Shown one piece after another: positions 24,837 through 34,180 of a stretch of 56,565 nucleotides of DNA. Made by a program: the position numbers and the translations under genes. Source of the stretch: Pseudomonadota bacterium (GTDB lineage: Bacteria; Pseudomonadota; Gammaproteobacteria; Steroidobacterales; Steroidobacteraceae); assembly GCA_021826035.1 (NCBI GenBank), contig JAKBBE010000013.1, forward strand, positions 1 to 56,565, read 5' to 3'. Position 1 is the first letter of the stretch; every line of letters starts with the position of its first letter. The notes below the pieces were generated by a model. It was not told the DNA's origin, searched no databases, and saw only the letters and a list, made by a program, of their open reading frames with translations.

Positions 24837-25604
24837 ATGGGACAAACTCACACTTCTGCGCAAATGGACTCGGCGGTCGCGCTCACGCGCTGGTGGGCCA
24901 GTCCCGCCGGGCGGGCGTTGATCGCGGCCGAAACGCAGATGGTGGCCGAGGCGCTCGAGGATGTTTTCGGCTGGGAATGCCTGCAAATCGGCGCCTGGGG
25001 CGAGGGCCGCGCACTGTTGGAAGCGTGCCGCACGCGGCATCGGGCCATTCTCGCCGCGCCCCGGATGTCGCCAGATGCAGACATTCTCGGTCGGCCGAGC
25101 CAGTTGCCCGTGAGCGGGGATTCGATCGACGCGGTGTTGATGCCGCACACCCTGGAGTTCGCCAGCGACCCCTACGCCCTCGTGCGCGAGACCGACCGGG
25201 TGCTGGTCGGGGAGGGGCACCTGGTCGTGCTCGGCTTTCAGCCCTGGAGCCTGTGGGGGCAGCGGGCCCGCTTCGCGCGCAGCGGCTTCCCGCCGGGTCT
25301 GCGCCGCGTGCTCTCGGAGCGGCGCGTGCGCGAGTGGCTCGCGTTGCTCGGCTACGAGGTGTTCGCCGCGCGCCGCTACCTGTACCGCAACCCCTGGGCG
25401 GGGGGGCTCGCCGCCGGGGAGGGCGCCGATCGGCTGCTGCGCCGCGGTCTGACCTTCCCCTGGCCGGCCGGGGCGTACCTGCTCAAGGCCCGCAAGCAGG
25501 TGTACACGATGACCCCGATGCGCCCGCGGCTGCGCCGCGCGATGCTCGGCGGCCTGGTCAAGTCCGCCCCGCCGGTGCGCCACGGCGTGCGCCGCTCGCC
25601 ATGA
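24837..25604 (+). CDS. Class I SAM-dependent methyltransferase, YafS-like
   Basis: It has 255 residues from ATG 24837. It resembles the methyltransferase found beside rnhA and dnaQ in many gammaproteobacteria (YafS in E. coli). The glycine-rich SAM motif is degenerate ([15 protein letters not shown]). The later motif, around [26 protein letters not shown], has the usual methyltransferase-11 pattern, followed by a strand [13 protein letters not shown]. The substrate is unknown. Its stop overlaps the rnhA start by 4 bases (ATGA), so the two are translationally coupled. It diverges from mltD with a 134-base gap. Confidence 0.85.
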   Translation: MGQTHTSAQMDSAVALTRWWASPAGRALIAAETQMVAEALEDVFGWECLQIGAWGEGRALLEACRTRHRAILAAPRMSPDADILGRPSQLPVSGDSIDAVLMPHTLEFASDPYALVRETDRVLVGEGHLVVLGFQPWSLWGQRARFARSGFPPGLRRVLSERRVREWLALLGYEVFAARRYLYRNPWAGGLAAGEGADRLLRRGLTFPWPAGAYLLKARKQVYTMTPMRPRLRRAMLGGLVKSAPPVRHGVRRSP

Positions 25605-26095
25605 GCGGCCCCGAGGCGCACACCGGCGCAGGCGCCACGGTGGAGATCTACACGGACGGGGCCTGTCGCGGCAATCCCGGCCCCGGCGGCTGGGGCGCGC
25701 TGCTGATCTTCGGGGAGCGCGAGAAGACGCTCTCGGGCGCCGAGCCCCTCACCACCAACAACCGCATGGAGCTCATGGCCGTGATCGGGGCGCTCGAGGC
25801 GCTGAAGCGCCCGGTGCACGCGCGGGTCTACACCGACTCGCAGTACGTGCGCAAAGGGATCACCGAGTGGGTCGCGAACTGGAAGGCCAAGGGCTGGCGC
25901 ACCGCGGACCGCAAGCCGGTGAAGAACCAGGACCTCTGGCAGCGCCTCGAGGCGCTCGCCGCCGGGCACCGGGTGGAGTGGCACTGGGTGCCGGGCCATG
26001 CCGGGGTGCCGGGCAACGAGCGGGTCGACCAGCTGGCGAACGAGGCGATCGATGCGTTGCACCAGGCGCAGGCCCTCGGGAGGCAGAGCAGGTAA
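25601..26095 (+). CDS. rnhA: Ribonuclease HI
   Basis: It has 164 residues from ATG 25601. It removes RNA from RNA-DNA hybrids. The four acidic metal ligands are visible: Asp19 ([11 protein letters not shown]), Glu57 (NNRMELMA), Asp79 (YTDSQYV) and Asp143 (NERVDQLAN). The catalytic-loop His133 is in VPGHAG. The handle region [15 protein letters not shown] is present. A 10-residue extension precedes the usual start, with no internal ATG to use instead. It overlaps the methyltransferase stop and lies 11 bases before dnaQ on the same strand; in E. coli rnhA and dnaQ are divergent, so the orientation differs here. Confidence 0.97.
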   Translation: MSGPEAHTGAGATVEIYTDGACRGNPGPGGWGALLIFGEREKTLSGAEPLTTNNRMELMAVIGALEALKRPVHARVYTDSQYVRKGITEWVANWKAKGWRTADRKPVKNQDLWQRLEALAAGHRVEWHWVPGHAGVPGNERVDQLANEAIDALHQAQALGRQSR

Positions 26096-26106
26096 ACTCC
26101 CCGCCC

Positions 26107-26808
26107 ATGCGACAGATCGTTCTAGATACCGAGACCACCGGTCTCGAACCGTCGCTCGGGCACCGCGTGATCGAAATCGGCTGCATCGAGCTCATCAACC
26201 GCCGGGTCACCGGCCGGACCTTCCACCACTACCTCAACCCCGAGCGCGACATCGACGCCGGGGCGCTCGCGGTGCACGGCATCACCCGCGAGTCCCTCGC
26301 CGGCCAGCCGCGCTTCGCGGACATCGGCGATGCGCTGCTCGAGTTCATCGAGACGGCCGAAATCGTCGCCCACAACGCCGCGTTCGACGTCGGGTTCCTC
26401 GAGGCCGAGTTCGCGCGCTGCGGGCGGCCGCTGAAGCTCACCGCGCGCTGCCACGTGCTCGACACGCTGGTGCTGGCGCGCGAGATGCACCCCGGCCAGC
26501 GCAACAACCTCGATGCGCTCTGCAAGCGCTACAACGTCGATAACGCCGGCCGCGATCTGCACGGCGCGCTGCTCGATGCGCGCATTCTCGCCGACGTCTA
26601 CCTGGCGATGACCGGCGGACAGACGGCCCTCGCGCTGGCCGCGCTCGAGCATCAGCCCGGGGCGAGCATCGTCCAGCCGGCGCGCCCGACCGGACGGCTG
26701 AAGGTGCTGCGCGCCAGTCCCACCGAACGCGAGTCGCACGAGCAGATGCTCAAGGTGATCGCCCAGGCGAGCGGCGGGAAGTGCCTGTGGCCGGGTGAGG
26801 CGGGCTGA
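26107..26808 (+). CDS. dnaQ: DNA polymerase III epsilon subunit (3'-5' proofreading exonuclease)
   Basis: It has 233 residues from ATG 26107, close to the family length. The DEDD exonuclease motifs are complete: Exo I with Asp7 and Glu9 (DTETTG), Exo II HNAAFDVGFL, and Exo III with HGALLDAR. The C-terminal segment following the exonuclease domain is the region that contacts the alpha subunit. It forms an operon with rnhA. A small GC-rich hairpin (26816-26834) follows the stop and may separate it from the aminotransferase gene. Confidence 0.97.
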   Translation: MRQIVLDTETTGLEPSLGHRVIEIGCIELINRRVTGRTFHHYLNPERDIDAGALAVHGITRESLAGQPRFADIGDALLEFIETAEIVAHNAAFDVGFLEAEFARCGRPLKLTARCHVLDTLVLAREMHPGQRNNLDALCKRYNVDNAGRDLHGALLDARILADVYLAMTGGQTALALAALEHQPGASIVQPARPTGRLKVLRASPTERESHEQMLKVIAQASGGKCLWPGEAG

Positions 26809-26876
26809 AGCGCCCCGCGCCCGAGCCGGGCGCGCGGCCGGTGGTTAAAATAGCCGTTTCCACGAGGGAATCGTCC

Positions 26877-28076
26877 GTGACCGAAAAGTCCCCCGCGGCC
26901 GCCATGCGCGTGCCGCTGCTCGATCTGAAGCCCCAGTACGAGAGCATCGCGGCGCGCACGCGCGCGGCCATCGAGGCGGTCTGCGCCAGCCAGCACTTCA
27001 TCCTCGGCGCGCAGGTGAAGACGCTCGAGGAGCGGCTCGCCGCCTACACGCAGACCCGGCACGGGATCGGGGTGTCCTCCGGCACCGACGCGCTGTTGCT
27101 CGCCCTCATGGCCCTCGACATCGGACCCGGGGACGCGGTCGTGACCTCCCCGTACACGTTCTTCGCCACCGCCGGCACCATCGCGCGCACCGGCGCGCGG
27201 CCGCTGTTCTGCGACATCGAGCCCGAGACGTTCAACCTCAGCCCGCGCGCGCTGCGCGAGTTCATCGACGGGCAGTGCGAGCGGCGCGACGGCGCGCTCG
27301 TGCACCGCGCGAGCGGCACCCGGGTCCGGGCGCTGATGCCGGTGCACCTGTACGGCCAGCTCTGCCCCATGGAGCCGCTGCTCGCGCTGGCGCACGCGAC
27401 GGGGCTCGCCGTCATCGAGGATGCCGCCCAGGCGATCGGTGCGCGCGATGCCGGCGGCCGCCAGGCCGGCAGCTTCGGGGACATCGGCTGCTTCTCGTTC
27501 TTCCCCACCAAGAACCTCGGCGCGTTCGGCGATGCGGGGCTGTGCGTGGCGCAGGACGATGCGCTCGCCGAGCATCTGCGCGTGCTGCGCGTGCACGGCG
27601 GCAAGCCGAAGTACCACCATGCCTTCATCGGCGGCAACTTCCGCATCGATGAGCTGCAGGCTGCGGTGCTCAACGTCAAGCTCGATTACCTCGAGGAGTG
27701 GTCGCACCGGCGCGCCGCGAACGCGCGCATCTATGACGCCGCTTTCGCCCAGGCGGGACTGACCGGCCGGGTGACGGTGCCGACGACGCTCGCGGGCTTC
27801 CACCACATCTACAACCAGTACGTGATCCGCGTGCACCAGCGCGATGCGCTGCGCGAGTGGCTCGCGAGCTGCGGCGTCGGCACGGAGATCTACTACCCGA
27901 TCCCGCTGCACCTGCAGCAGTGCTTTGCGTATCTCGGCCATCGGGTCGGGGACTTCCCGGAATCCGAGCGCGCCGCGCTCGAGACGCTCGCGCTGCCGAT
28001 CTACCCCGAACTCGCCCCCGAGCAGCTGCACTACGTGGTCGAGCGCATCGCGGCGTTCTACGCCCGAGGCGCCTGA
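26877..28076 (+). CDS. DegT/DnrJ/EryC1/StrS aminotransferase
   Basis: It has 399 residues from GTG 26877, chosen because GAGGGA lies 9 bases upstream; ATG 26904 is an alternative. It is a PLP enzyme of the sugar-aminotransferase family, which converts a keto-sugar nucleotide to an amino sugar. The family pattern is clear: RVPLLDLKPQY at the start, GVSSGTDALLLAL, EDAAQAIGA, and the PLP lysine at 212 in FFPTKNLGAFGD. The C-terminal part has GTEIYYPIPLHLQ. The sugar it acts on is not evident, because no matching dehydratase or N-acetyltransferase is next to it. It heads the run into pgi and the heptose genes, starting 22 bases before pgi. Confidence 0.92.
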   Translation: MTEKSPAAAMRVPLLDLKPQYESIAARTRAAIEAVCASQHFILGAQVKTLEERLAAYTQTRHGIGVSSGTDALLLALMALDIGPGDAVVTSPYTFFATAGTIARTGARPLFCDIEPETFNLSPRALREFIDGQCERRDGALVHRASGTRVRALMPVHLYGQLCPMEPLLALAHATGLAVIEDAAQAIGARDAGGRQAGSFGDIGCFSFFPTKNLGAFGDAGLCVAQDDALAEHLRVLRVHGGKPKYHHAFIGGNFRIDELQAAVLNVKLDYLEEWSHRRAANARIYDAAFAQAGLTGRVTVPTTLAGFHHIYNQYVIRVHQRDALREWLASCGVGTEIYYPIPLHLQQCFAYLGHRVGDFPESERAALETLALPIYPELAPEQLHYVVERIAAFYARGA

Positions 28077-28098
28077 GCCGCACGCGAACGCCGCCGTC

Positions 28099-29775
28099 AT
28101 GCGCACCGCCCCCGGCCCCCACAGCGCCGCCTGGAACGAGCTCAAAGCGCATGCCCGCCGGCTCGCCGAGGTGCCGACGCGCGAGCTGTTCGGGCGCGAT
28201 CCGCAGCGCTTCGAGCGCTTCTCGCGCCGCGCCGCGGGGCTGCTGATCGATTTCTCGCGCCAGCATCTCGATGAGATGGTCCTCGGGCGGCTGCTGGCGC
28301 TGCCCGAGGCGGTCGATCTCGGCGGTTATCGCGAGGCGATGTGGCGCGGGGAGAAGATCGACGTGACCGAGGGACGCCCCGTGCTGCACGTGGCGCTGCG
28401 TCAGGCGCCCGGGGAGCGAGTCGGCGGCGCGGCGCTCGAGCACGAGATGCTCGAGGAGCGGGCGCGCATGCTCGCCTTCGCCGAGGCGGTGCGCACGGGG
28501 CGCATCACCGGCAGCGCCGGGCGGCGCTTCGAGCGCATCGTCAACCTCGGCATCGGCGGCTCGGATCTCGGACCGGCGATGGCGGTGCACGCCCTCGCGC
28601 ACCCGGCGCCGGGCGCGCCGCGCTGCGAGTTCGTCTCGAACATCCAGGGGGGCCAGCTCGCCGACGTCCTCGCCCAGTCCGATCCGCGCTCGACGCTGTT
28701 CATCGTCTGCTCGAAGACCTTCGCGACCCTCGAGACGCTCGCCCATGCCCAGAGCGCGCGCCAGTGGGTGCGCGAGCAGCTCGGCGATGCGGCCGTGCCG
28801 CGGCACTTTGCCGCCGTCTCGCTCAACCACCGCGCCATGGACAGCTTCGGGGTGCATCCGGAGTACCGCTTCAAGCTCTGGGACGGGGTGGTCGGACGCT
28901 TCTCGCTGTGGTCCTCGATCGGGGTGTCGCTCGCCATCGCGATCGGCGCCGAGGGGTTCGAAGCCTTCCTCGCCGGTGCCCGGGCGATGGATGCGCACTT
29001 CAAGCAGGCCCCGTGGGTGGAGAACCTGCCGGTGCTCCTGGCGCTGATCGGGGTGTGGAACATCAACTTCCGCGAGCTGCCGACGCTCGCGGTGCTGCCC
29101 TACGAGGAGCGCCTGGCGCGTCTGCCGGCCTACCTGCAGCAACTCGAGATGGGCAGCAACGGCAAATCCGTCACGCTCGAGGGCCGGCGCGTCGAGTGGC
29201 AGACCGCCGCGGTGATCTGGGGCGGCCCGGGCAGCAACGCGCAGCACTCGTTCTATCAGCAGCTGCACCAGGGGACTGCGCGCACGGCGCTCGATCTGCT
29301 CCTGCCGGCGCGCGCCTCGTGTGGCCCCGAGGCGCAGCACGCACTCGCGATCGCCAGCGCCCTGGCGCAGGCCGAGGCGTTCATGACCGGCTATCCGCTG
29401 GAGGCGGTGCGCGCGGAGTTCGAGCGCGAGGGTCTCTCGCCGGCGCGGCGCGAGGCGCTCGAGCCGCACAAGGTCCACGCCGGCTCACGCCCGAGTACGC
29501 TCATCGCCTTCCCGCAGCTCGATCCGGCGACCCTGGGCCGCCTGCTCGCGCTCTACGAGCACAAGGTGTTCGTGCAGGGGGTGATCTGGGGCATCAACTC
29601 CTTCGACCAGTGGGGCGTCGAGCTCGGTAAACGGCTGGCCGATCAGCTGCTGCCGAGCGTGCGCGACCCGCTCGGGCAGCCGGCTCCCGCGCCGGGCGTG
29701 CAGCGGCTGCTCGAGCAGCTGGCCCTCTGGCGCGAGGACGGATCGAGACAGGATTTACAGGAGAGGAACACGTGA
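28099..29775 (+). CDS. pgi: Glucose-6-phosphate isomerase
   Basis: It has 558 residues from ATG 28099, matching the length of bacterial Pgi. It interconverts glucose 6-phosphate and fructose 6-phosphate in the cytosol. Motifs seen are NLGIGGSDLGP (phosphate binding), SKTFATLET, EMGSNGKSV, GGPGSNAQHSFYQQLHQG (catalytic His region) and the C-terminal signature GVIWGINSFDQWGVELGK with the essential lysine. The stop overlaps the gmhA start by 4 bases (GTGA), so sugar-phosphate supply and heptose synthesis are translationally linked here. Confidence 0.97.
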   Translation: MRTAPGPHSAAWNELKAHARRLAEVPTRELFGRDPQRFERFSRRAAGLLIDFSRQHLDEMVLGRLLALPEAVDLGGYREAMWRGEKIDVTEGRPVLHVALRQAPGERVGGAALEHEMLEERARMLAFAEAVRTGRITGSAGRRFERIVNLGIGGSDLGPAMAVHALAHPAPGAPRCEFVSNIQGGQLADVLAQSDPRSTLFIVCSKTFATLETLAHAQSARQWVREQLGDAAVPRHFAAVSLNHRAMDSFGVHPEYRFKLWDGVVGRFSLWSSIGVSLAIAIGAEGFEAFLAGARAMDAHFKQAPWVENLPVLLALIGVWNINFRELPTLAVLPYEERLARLPAYLQQLEMGSNGKSVTLEGRRVEWQTAAVIWGGPGSNAQHSFYQQLHQGTARTALDLLLPARASCGPEAQHALAIASALAQAEAFMTGYPLEAVRAEFEREGLSPARREALEPHKVHAGSRPSTLIAFPQLDPATLGRLLALYEHKVFVQGVIWGINSFDQWGVELGKRLADQLLPSVRDPLGQPAPAPGVQRLLEQLALWREDGSRQDLQERNT

Positions 29776-30344
29776 AGCCGAATCTCTTTCTCACCAATCT
29801 GCGCGAGCATCTGGCCCTCTTCCAGACGCTCGAGGCGTTGAATGAGCCGATCGAGCGCGCCGGTGCGCTCATCGCGAACGCGCTCGGCGCCGGGCGCAAA
29901 CTGCTGCTGTGCGGCAACGGCGGCTCGGCCGCCGACAGCCAGCACATCGCCGCGGAGCTCACCGGACGGTTCATCCAGGACCGCCGGCCGCTCGCGGCCC
30001 TGGCGCTGACCACCGACACCTCGGCGCTGACCTGCATCGCCAACGACTACAGCTTCGAGGACGTGTTCGCCCGTCAGCTCGCCGGACTCGGCGCCCCCGG
30101 GGACTGCCTGATCGGCATCTCGACCTCCGGCCAGTCGCGCAACGTCATCAAGGCGGTCGAAGTGGCCCGCGGCATCGGCATGCCGGTGATCGGCCTGCTC
30201 GGGCGCGACGGCGGGGCGCTGCGCGCGCTGTGCGATGTCGCGATCATCGTGCCGAGCCCGACCACCGCCCGGATCCAGGAGGCGCACATTCTGATCGGGC
30301 ACACCCTCTGCGGCCTCGTCGAGACCACCCTGGGGCTCGCGTGA
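29772..30344 (+). CDS. gmhA: Sedoheptulose-7-phosphate isomerase
   Basis: It has 190 residues from GTG 29772, with GGAGAGG upstream. It performs the first step of ADP-heptose synthesis, converting sedoheptulose 7-phosphate to D-glycero-D-manno-heptose 7-phosphate. The SIS-domain motifs are CGNGGSAADSQHIAAEL and ISTSGQSRNV, and the zinc/active-site region QEAHILIGH is near the C-terminus. It overlaps pgi upstream and hldA downstream, each by 4 bases. Confidence 0.97.
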   Translation: MKPNLFLTNLREHLALFQTLEALNEPIERAGALIANALGAGRKLLLCGNGGSAADSQHIAAELTGRFIQDRRPLAALALTTDTSALTCIANDYSFEDVFARQLAGLGAPGDCLIGISTSGQSRNVIKAVEVARGIGMPVIGLLGRDGGALRALCDVAIIVPSPTTARIQEAHILIGHTLCGLVETTLGLA

Positions 30345-31282
30345 GCCCACCGGTGAAGCCCCTGCAGGCCGATCTGCAGCGCGCCCGGGTCCTGGTGGTG
30401 GGCGATGCGATGCTCGACCGGTATCTCTTCGGTGACGTCGAGCGCATCTCCCCGGAGGCCCCCGTCCCCGTGGTGCGCGTGACGCGCGAGGAAGACCGGC
30501 TGGGCGGCGCGGCGAACGTGGCGCTGAACGTCAGGGCCCTGGGACCGGGGGTGACGCTCATCACCGTAGTGGGCGATGACGAGCCGGCGCGCAAGCTCGA
30601 GACGCTGCTCGCGCAGCGCTCGATCGAGAGTCTCCTCGGCCGTGACCCGCAGCTCTACACCAGTGTGAAGCTGCGCGTCATCGGCCGCTCCCAGCAGCTC
30701 GTGCGGGTGGATTTCGAGAACACGCCGGATCACGAGATCCTCTCCGGCATGCTCGCGAACTTCGAGCACACCCTGCCGGCCTGCGGCGCGGTGATCTTCT
30801 CCGATTACGGCAAGGGCGGGCTGACCCACATCGCCGAGATGATCGAGCGGGCCCGCGCCGCCGGCAAGCCGGTGCTGGTCGATCCGAAGGGCGCCGACTA
30901 CAGCCGCTATGCCGGCGCCACGGTCGTCACGCCGAACCGCGCCGAGCTCGCCCAGGTGATCGGTCCGTGGACCTCCGAGGCGCAGCTCGAGGAGCGCGTC
31001 GCCCATCTGCGCCGCACACACCGGCTCGATGCGCTGCTCCTGACGCGCAGCGAGGAGGGGATGTCGCTCTTTGATGCGCACGGCCATGCGCGCATCGGCG
31101 CGCAGGCCCGTGAGGTGTTCGATGTGACCGGCGCCGGTGATACGGTGATCGCGACGCTCGCGGCCATGCTGGCCGCGGGATTGACGCTGCGCGAGGCGAT
31201 GCCGATCGCCAATCGCGCCGGTGGCATCGTGGTGGGCAAGTTCGGCACCGCCACGGCGAGTTTCGAGGAGGTCTTCGCGTGA
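30341..31282 (+). CDS. hldA: D-glycero-beta-D-manno-heptose-7-phosphate kinase
   Basis: It has 313 residues from GTG 30341. This ribokinase-fold enzyme phosphorylates heptose 7-phosphate to the 1,7-bisphosphate. Motifs seen are [33 protein letters not shown], and the anion-hole and catalytic-base segment [11 protein letters not shown]. It corresponds to the N-terminal half of bifunctional HldE of E. coli; the adenylyltransferase half is a separate gene at 34181. It overlaps gmhA and hldD by 4 bases each. Confidence 0.96.
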   Translation: MSPPVKPLQADLQRARVLVVGDAMLDRYLFGDVERISPEAPVPVVRVTREEDRLGGAANVALNVRALGPGVTLITVVGDDEPARKLETLLAQRSIESLLGRDPQLYTSVKLRVIGRSQQLVRVDFENTPDHEILSGMLANFEHTLPACGAVIFSDYGKGGLTHIAEMIERARAAGKPVLVDPKGADYSRYAGATVVTPNRAELAQVIGPWTSEAQLEERVAHLRRTHRLDALLLTRSEEGMSLFDAHGHARIGAQAREVFDVTGAGDTVIATLAAMLAAGLTLREAMPIANRAGGIVVGKFGTATASFEEVFA

Positions 31283-32271
31283 GAGTGATCGTGACGGGCG
31301 CTGCGGGCATGATCGGCAGCAATCTGGTGCAGGGCTTGAATGCCGCCGGCATCGATGAGGTCATCGCGGTCGATGAGCTCACCGATGGGACGAAGTACCG
31401 CAACCTGCTGGGTGCGAAGCTCGCCGATTACTTCGATCGGGGCGAGTTCTACGACCGCTTCGAGCGCGGGGAGCTCGGGCGGGTCGATGCCGTGCTGCAC
31501 CAGGGGGCCTGCTCGGACACCATGGAGCACAACGGCCAGTACATGCTCGAGACCAACTACCGCTGCTCGAAGCGTCTGCTCGATGCCTGCCAGGCCCAGG
31601 GGGTGCGGCTGCTCTATGCCTCCTCGGCGGCCACCTATGGCGACAGCACGGTCTTTCGCGAATCCCCCGAGTGCGAGCGCCCGCTGAATGTGTACGGGTA
31701 CTCGAAGCTCCTGTTCGACACCGTCGTGCGGCGCATGCTGCCCACCGCGCGCCACCAGGTGGCCGGCTTTCGCTACTTCAACGTCTACGGGCCGCGCGAG
31801 CAGCACAAGGGGCGCATGGCCTCGGTGGCGTTTCATCATTTCGGGCAGCTGCGCGAGCACGGCCGGGTCAAGCTCTTCGGCGAGTACGGCGGCTACGGCC
31901 CGGGCGAGCAGACGCGCGATTTCGTGTACGTCGGGGACGTGGTGGCGGTGAACCTGTGGTTCCTGCGTCACCCCGAGCGCAGCGGCATCTTCAACCTGGG
32001 CTCGGGCCGCTCGCAGCCCTTCAACGAGGTCGCCCACGCCACGATCAACGCGCTGCGTGCCGAGCGCGCTGAGGCGGCGCTGTCGCTCGCAGAGCAGGTC
32101 GCGGCCGGGCTGATCGAGTACACCCCGTTTCCCGAGGCACTCATCGGCAAGTATCAGTGCCGCACCGAGGCGGACCTCTCGGCCTTGCGCGCCACGGGCT
32201 GTGATGTTGAGTTTGCGGATGTCGAGACCGGCGTGCGCCGCTATGCCCAGTGGCTGGCGGGGCGGGGCTGA
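31279..32271 (+). CDS. hldD: ADP-glycero-manno-heptose 6-epimerase
   Basis: It has 330 residues from GTG 31279. It is an extended short-chain dehydrogenase and the final enzyme of ADP-L-glycero-D-manno-heptose synthesis. The NADP-binding motif is GAAGMIGSN, followed by [10 protein letters not shown], the SSAATYG serine region and the catalytic Tyr/Lys in VYGYSK, then [19 protein letters not shown]. The length agrees with RfaD/HldD. In the usual order hldC or a later core gene would follow; here a toxin-antitoxin-like insertion intervenes. Confidence 0.97.
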   Translation: MRVIVTGAAGMIGSNLVQGLNAAGIDEVIAVDELTDGTKYRNLLGAKLADYFDRGEFYDRFERGELGRVDAVLHQGACSDTMEHNGQYMLETNYRCSKRLLDACQAQGVRLLYASSAATYGDSTVFRESPECERPLNVYGYSKLLFDTVVRRMLPTARHQVAGFRYFNVYGPREQHKGRMASVAFHHFGQLREHGRVKLFGEYGGYGPGEQTRDFVYVGDVVAVNLWFLRHPERSGIFNLGSGRSQPFNEVAHATINALRAERAEAALSLAEQVAAGLIEYTPFPEALIGKYQCRTEADLSALRATGCDVEFADVETGVRRYAQWLAGRG

Positions 32272-32686
32272 GCGATGGGAAGCCCCGGGGCGGGAGCCTC
32301 GGAGGGTCTCTAAAGCAGTTCGGGATCCTGCGAGGAGCGCCTCGGTGGGTTACGCCCGATCATCGGTCCGCGGCGCGCACAGGTGAGCCGGGGTGAGACC
32401 GTCCCCTCTGCGAGGGGCCTCGCGAAGTCCCGGCAGCGTCATGACGGTCAATCCATAGGGTTTGAGACTCGGGGTGACCCACGGCCCGCCCGCCGCCCTG
32501 ACGGACGTCGTCTCCGAATGCGTCAAGCCGCAGCCTCATCCGGCTGTCGTCTTGACGGGCGAATCGTCGCCGTCGAGGGTGCGATGGCCGATGAATGGGG
32601 CGACGGGTTGCGGGTCGCGAGGCGCGCGGTCGGCCCATGCACGTGATGGAGGCGCTGATGGCGGCCACAGCGCAGGGACGCCCATT
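32272..32686. other. Gap of about 415 bases between hldD and the RHH gene
   Basis: No frame shows recognisable protein features and no RNA gene can be folded by eye. Composition remains GC-rich. It is probably the left part of the insertion that separated hldD from hldC. Confidence 0.45.
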
Positions 32687-32706
32687 GTCAATACGTCCGT
32701 ATTGAC
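32687..32706. promoter_or_regulatory. Palindromic operator upstream of the RHH gene
   Basis: Perfect 9-bp arms, GTCAATACG and CGTATTGAC, are separated by 2 bases and end 30 bases before the start codon of the ribbon-helix-helix protein. RHH antitoxins bind such short palindromes and repress their own operon. The repeat is seen directly; its regulator is inferred. Confidence 0.65.
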
Positions 32707-32736
32707 GTCATCGGCAGGCCCGTTCAACCTGCGCCG

Positions 32737-33234
32737 ATGACCGGATTGGCAAAGCTCTCGCAGTTGCAGGTGCGCGTGTCCGAGGCGCAGAAGGCGGCGA
32801 TCCGCCGCGCCGCCGAGCAGGCCGGAATGGACATGTCGGCGTACGTGTTGAGTCGCGTGCTTCCGGCCCCTGCGAGCGCGTTTCAGGAGGCCGTGACCGC
32901 GCTGAGCGGGGTCGCAGAGCCGTCCTTCGCACTTGCAGCGCTCAACGCGTTGCTCTCGGGCTTCACGGCCGAGGAACTGCGCCAAGCCGTCGCGGCCGCA
33001 CCGCAAGCGCAGTGCTCCCCGTTTCTGGCTAATTACGTGGCGGCGATGACCGAGACGGCCTGTGCCCTGCGTAGAGTGCCGGTCCCTGCCTGGGTTCACA
33101 GCACCGAGGCGCTGACCGAACCGGTGTTCGGCTCGACGCTTCCGTCATTGCGCCTGTACCTCCTCACGCGCTCGCCAGCGCCCTTCCGCCGGCGCAACAT
33201 CTTCATCGACTCGAGCATCGGCGCGCAGGTGTAG
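32737..33234 (+). CDS. Ribbon-helix-helix antitoxin-like protein
   Basis: It has 165 residues. The N-terminal 45 residues form an RHH-type DNA-binding motif (strand LQVRVSE, helix AQKAAIRRAAEQAGM, then MSAYVLSRVL), as in DUF1778-like and plasmid-type antitoxins. The C-terminal 115 residues are unfamiliar and may bind the partner. The gene for a nucleotidyltransferase-fold protein starts 7 bases after its stop. The start at 32737 has no good ribosome binding site, so a leaderless or later start is possible. Antitoxin function is inferred from the fold, the pairing and the palindrome. Confidence 0.72.
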   Translation: MTGLAKLSQLQVRVSEAQKAAIRRAAEQAGMDMSAYVLSRVLPAPASAFQEAVTALSGVAEPSFALAALNALLSGFTAEELRQAVAAAPQAQCSPFLANYVAAMTETACALRRVPVPAWVHSTEALTEPVFGSTLPSLRLYLLTRSPAPFRRRNIFIDSSIGAQV

Positions 33235-33241
33235 GCGTCAC

Positions 33242-33772
33242 ATGACGGCGTTGAGCAAGGCGGATATCTGCCGTCTCTTCGAGCTTCTGAACGACGAACT
33301 GCGTCAGGTCGATACCGTCGGCGAGATCTTCCTCGTGGGTGGGGCTGTCATGTGCCTCACGTACGGTGCGCGTGCCTCGAGCAGGGATGTCGATGCCTTG
33401 TTCCGCCCGCCCGAATTGGTGCGCGCGGCCGCCGCGCGCGCGGCCATCAAGGCCGGAATCGACCCGCACTGGCTCAATGACGCGGTGAAAGGCTTCATGA
33501 GCGTCCAAGCCGAGTTCGCTCGCTACCTCGAGCTCGAGGACCTGCACGTGATGACGGCGCGACCGGAGTATCTGCTCGCAATGAAATGCTTGGCCATGCG
33601 CATTGGAGCGGAGTTTCATGATGAAGAGGATGTCCGTTTCCTCCTTCGACTTCTCGACGTCCGGTCGTACGAGCACGCGATGCGCGTCATTACGAAGTAC
33701 TATCCGCTGGAGCGACTTCCTCAAAAGACGCTGTCTGCGTTGGAAGATCTGCTTCCGCACAGCTCGGCTTAG
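33242..33772 (+). CDS. Nucleotidyltransferase-fold protein (DUF6036-like), probable toxin partner
   Basis: It has 176 residues. The minimal nucleotidyltransferase signature is visible: Gly33-Gly34 in LVGGAVMCL, followed by Asp49 and Asp51 in SSRDVDALF, which would be the two metal-binding carboxylates. The rest is helical, with YLLAMKCLAMR and DEEDVRFLLRLL, as in AbiEii/MenT/DUF6036-type enzymes. In that superfamily such proteins act as toxins that modify tRNA or other targets, usually beside a DNA-binding antitoxin, as here. Which nucleotide and target are used is unknown. It looks intact. Confidence 0.78.
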   Translation: MTALSKADICRLFELLNDELRQVDTVGEIFLVGGAVMCLTYGARASSRDVDALFRPPELVRAAAARAAIKAGIDPHWLNDAVKGFMSVQAEFARYLELEDLHVMTARPEYLLAMKCLAMRIGAEFHDEEDVRFLLRLLDVRSYEHAMRVITKYYPLERLPQKTLSALEDLLPHSSA

Positions 33773-33895
33773 CCGCATCAGAGGCTTTCGCACAGGTGCT
33801 CAAGGCCCTGCCGCGCGCCTCCATCGCCGTGCCGGCCCGTTCGTGCACCGCCGGCCCGCACCCACCCTTGCCGTTCATGCTGCTGCACGCTGATA

Positions 33896-34144
33896 ATGAG
33901 GACCCTCCGATTCCGCTGCGAGGACACTCGAGCGGTGGTCGAGGGGAACGTTCCGCAGCCGTTTCCTGCCCTCGAAACACTCGCGATCCGCACCGGTGCA
34001 GCCGGTGTCCGCAGCGCTGCGGATCTGGCGAATCTTCGCGGGCCGCCGGGCACTCGGCTCGCACCGCTGCGCAACGACCGCCCGGGTGAATGGCACCTGC
34101 GGAACAACGATTCACGGCGAATCTGCGTCCCCCGAGCCCGATGG
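33896..34144 (+). pseudogene. Decayed HigB/RelE-type toxin, in frame with hldC
   Basis: The 83 codons before hldC retain the order of HigB-type toxins: TLRFRCEDTRAVVEG at the start, a LETLAIR segment, then DLANLRGPPGTRLAPLRND and GEWHLRNNDSRRICV, which matches the usual G-x-W/Y-S-I-R-x-N-D-Q-W-R-I-C core. Several key residues are changed, the C-terminal strand is lost and no antitoxin gene follows. The frame has no stop and continues into hldC. It is most likely a degenerate second toxin-antitoxin module; a fused, translated product is less likely but possible. Confidence 0.6.
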
Positions 34145-34180
34145 GCGCCGGGGCCGGGAGCGCCGCCGCATAAGGCGATC

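Noticed and set aside
27676..29478. 600-codon minus-strand frame opposite pgi
   Set aside because: It is the antisense shadow of a clear Pgi gene.
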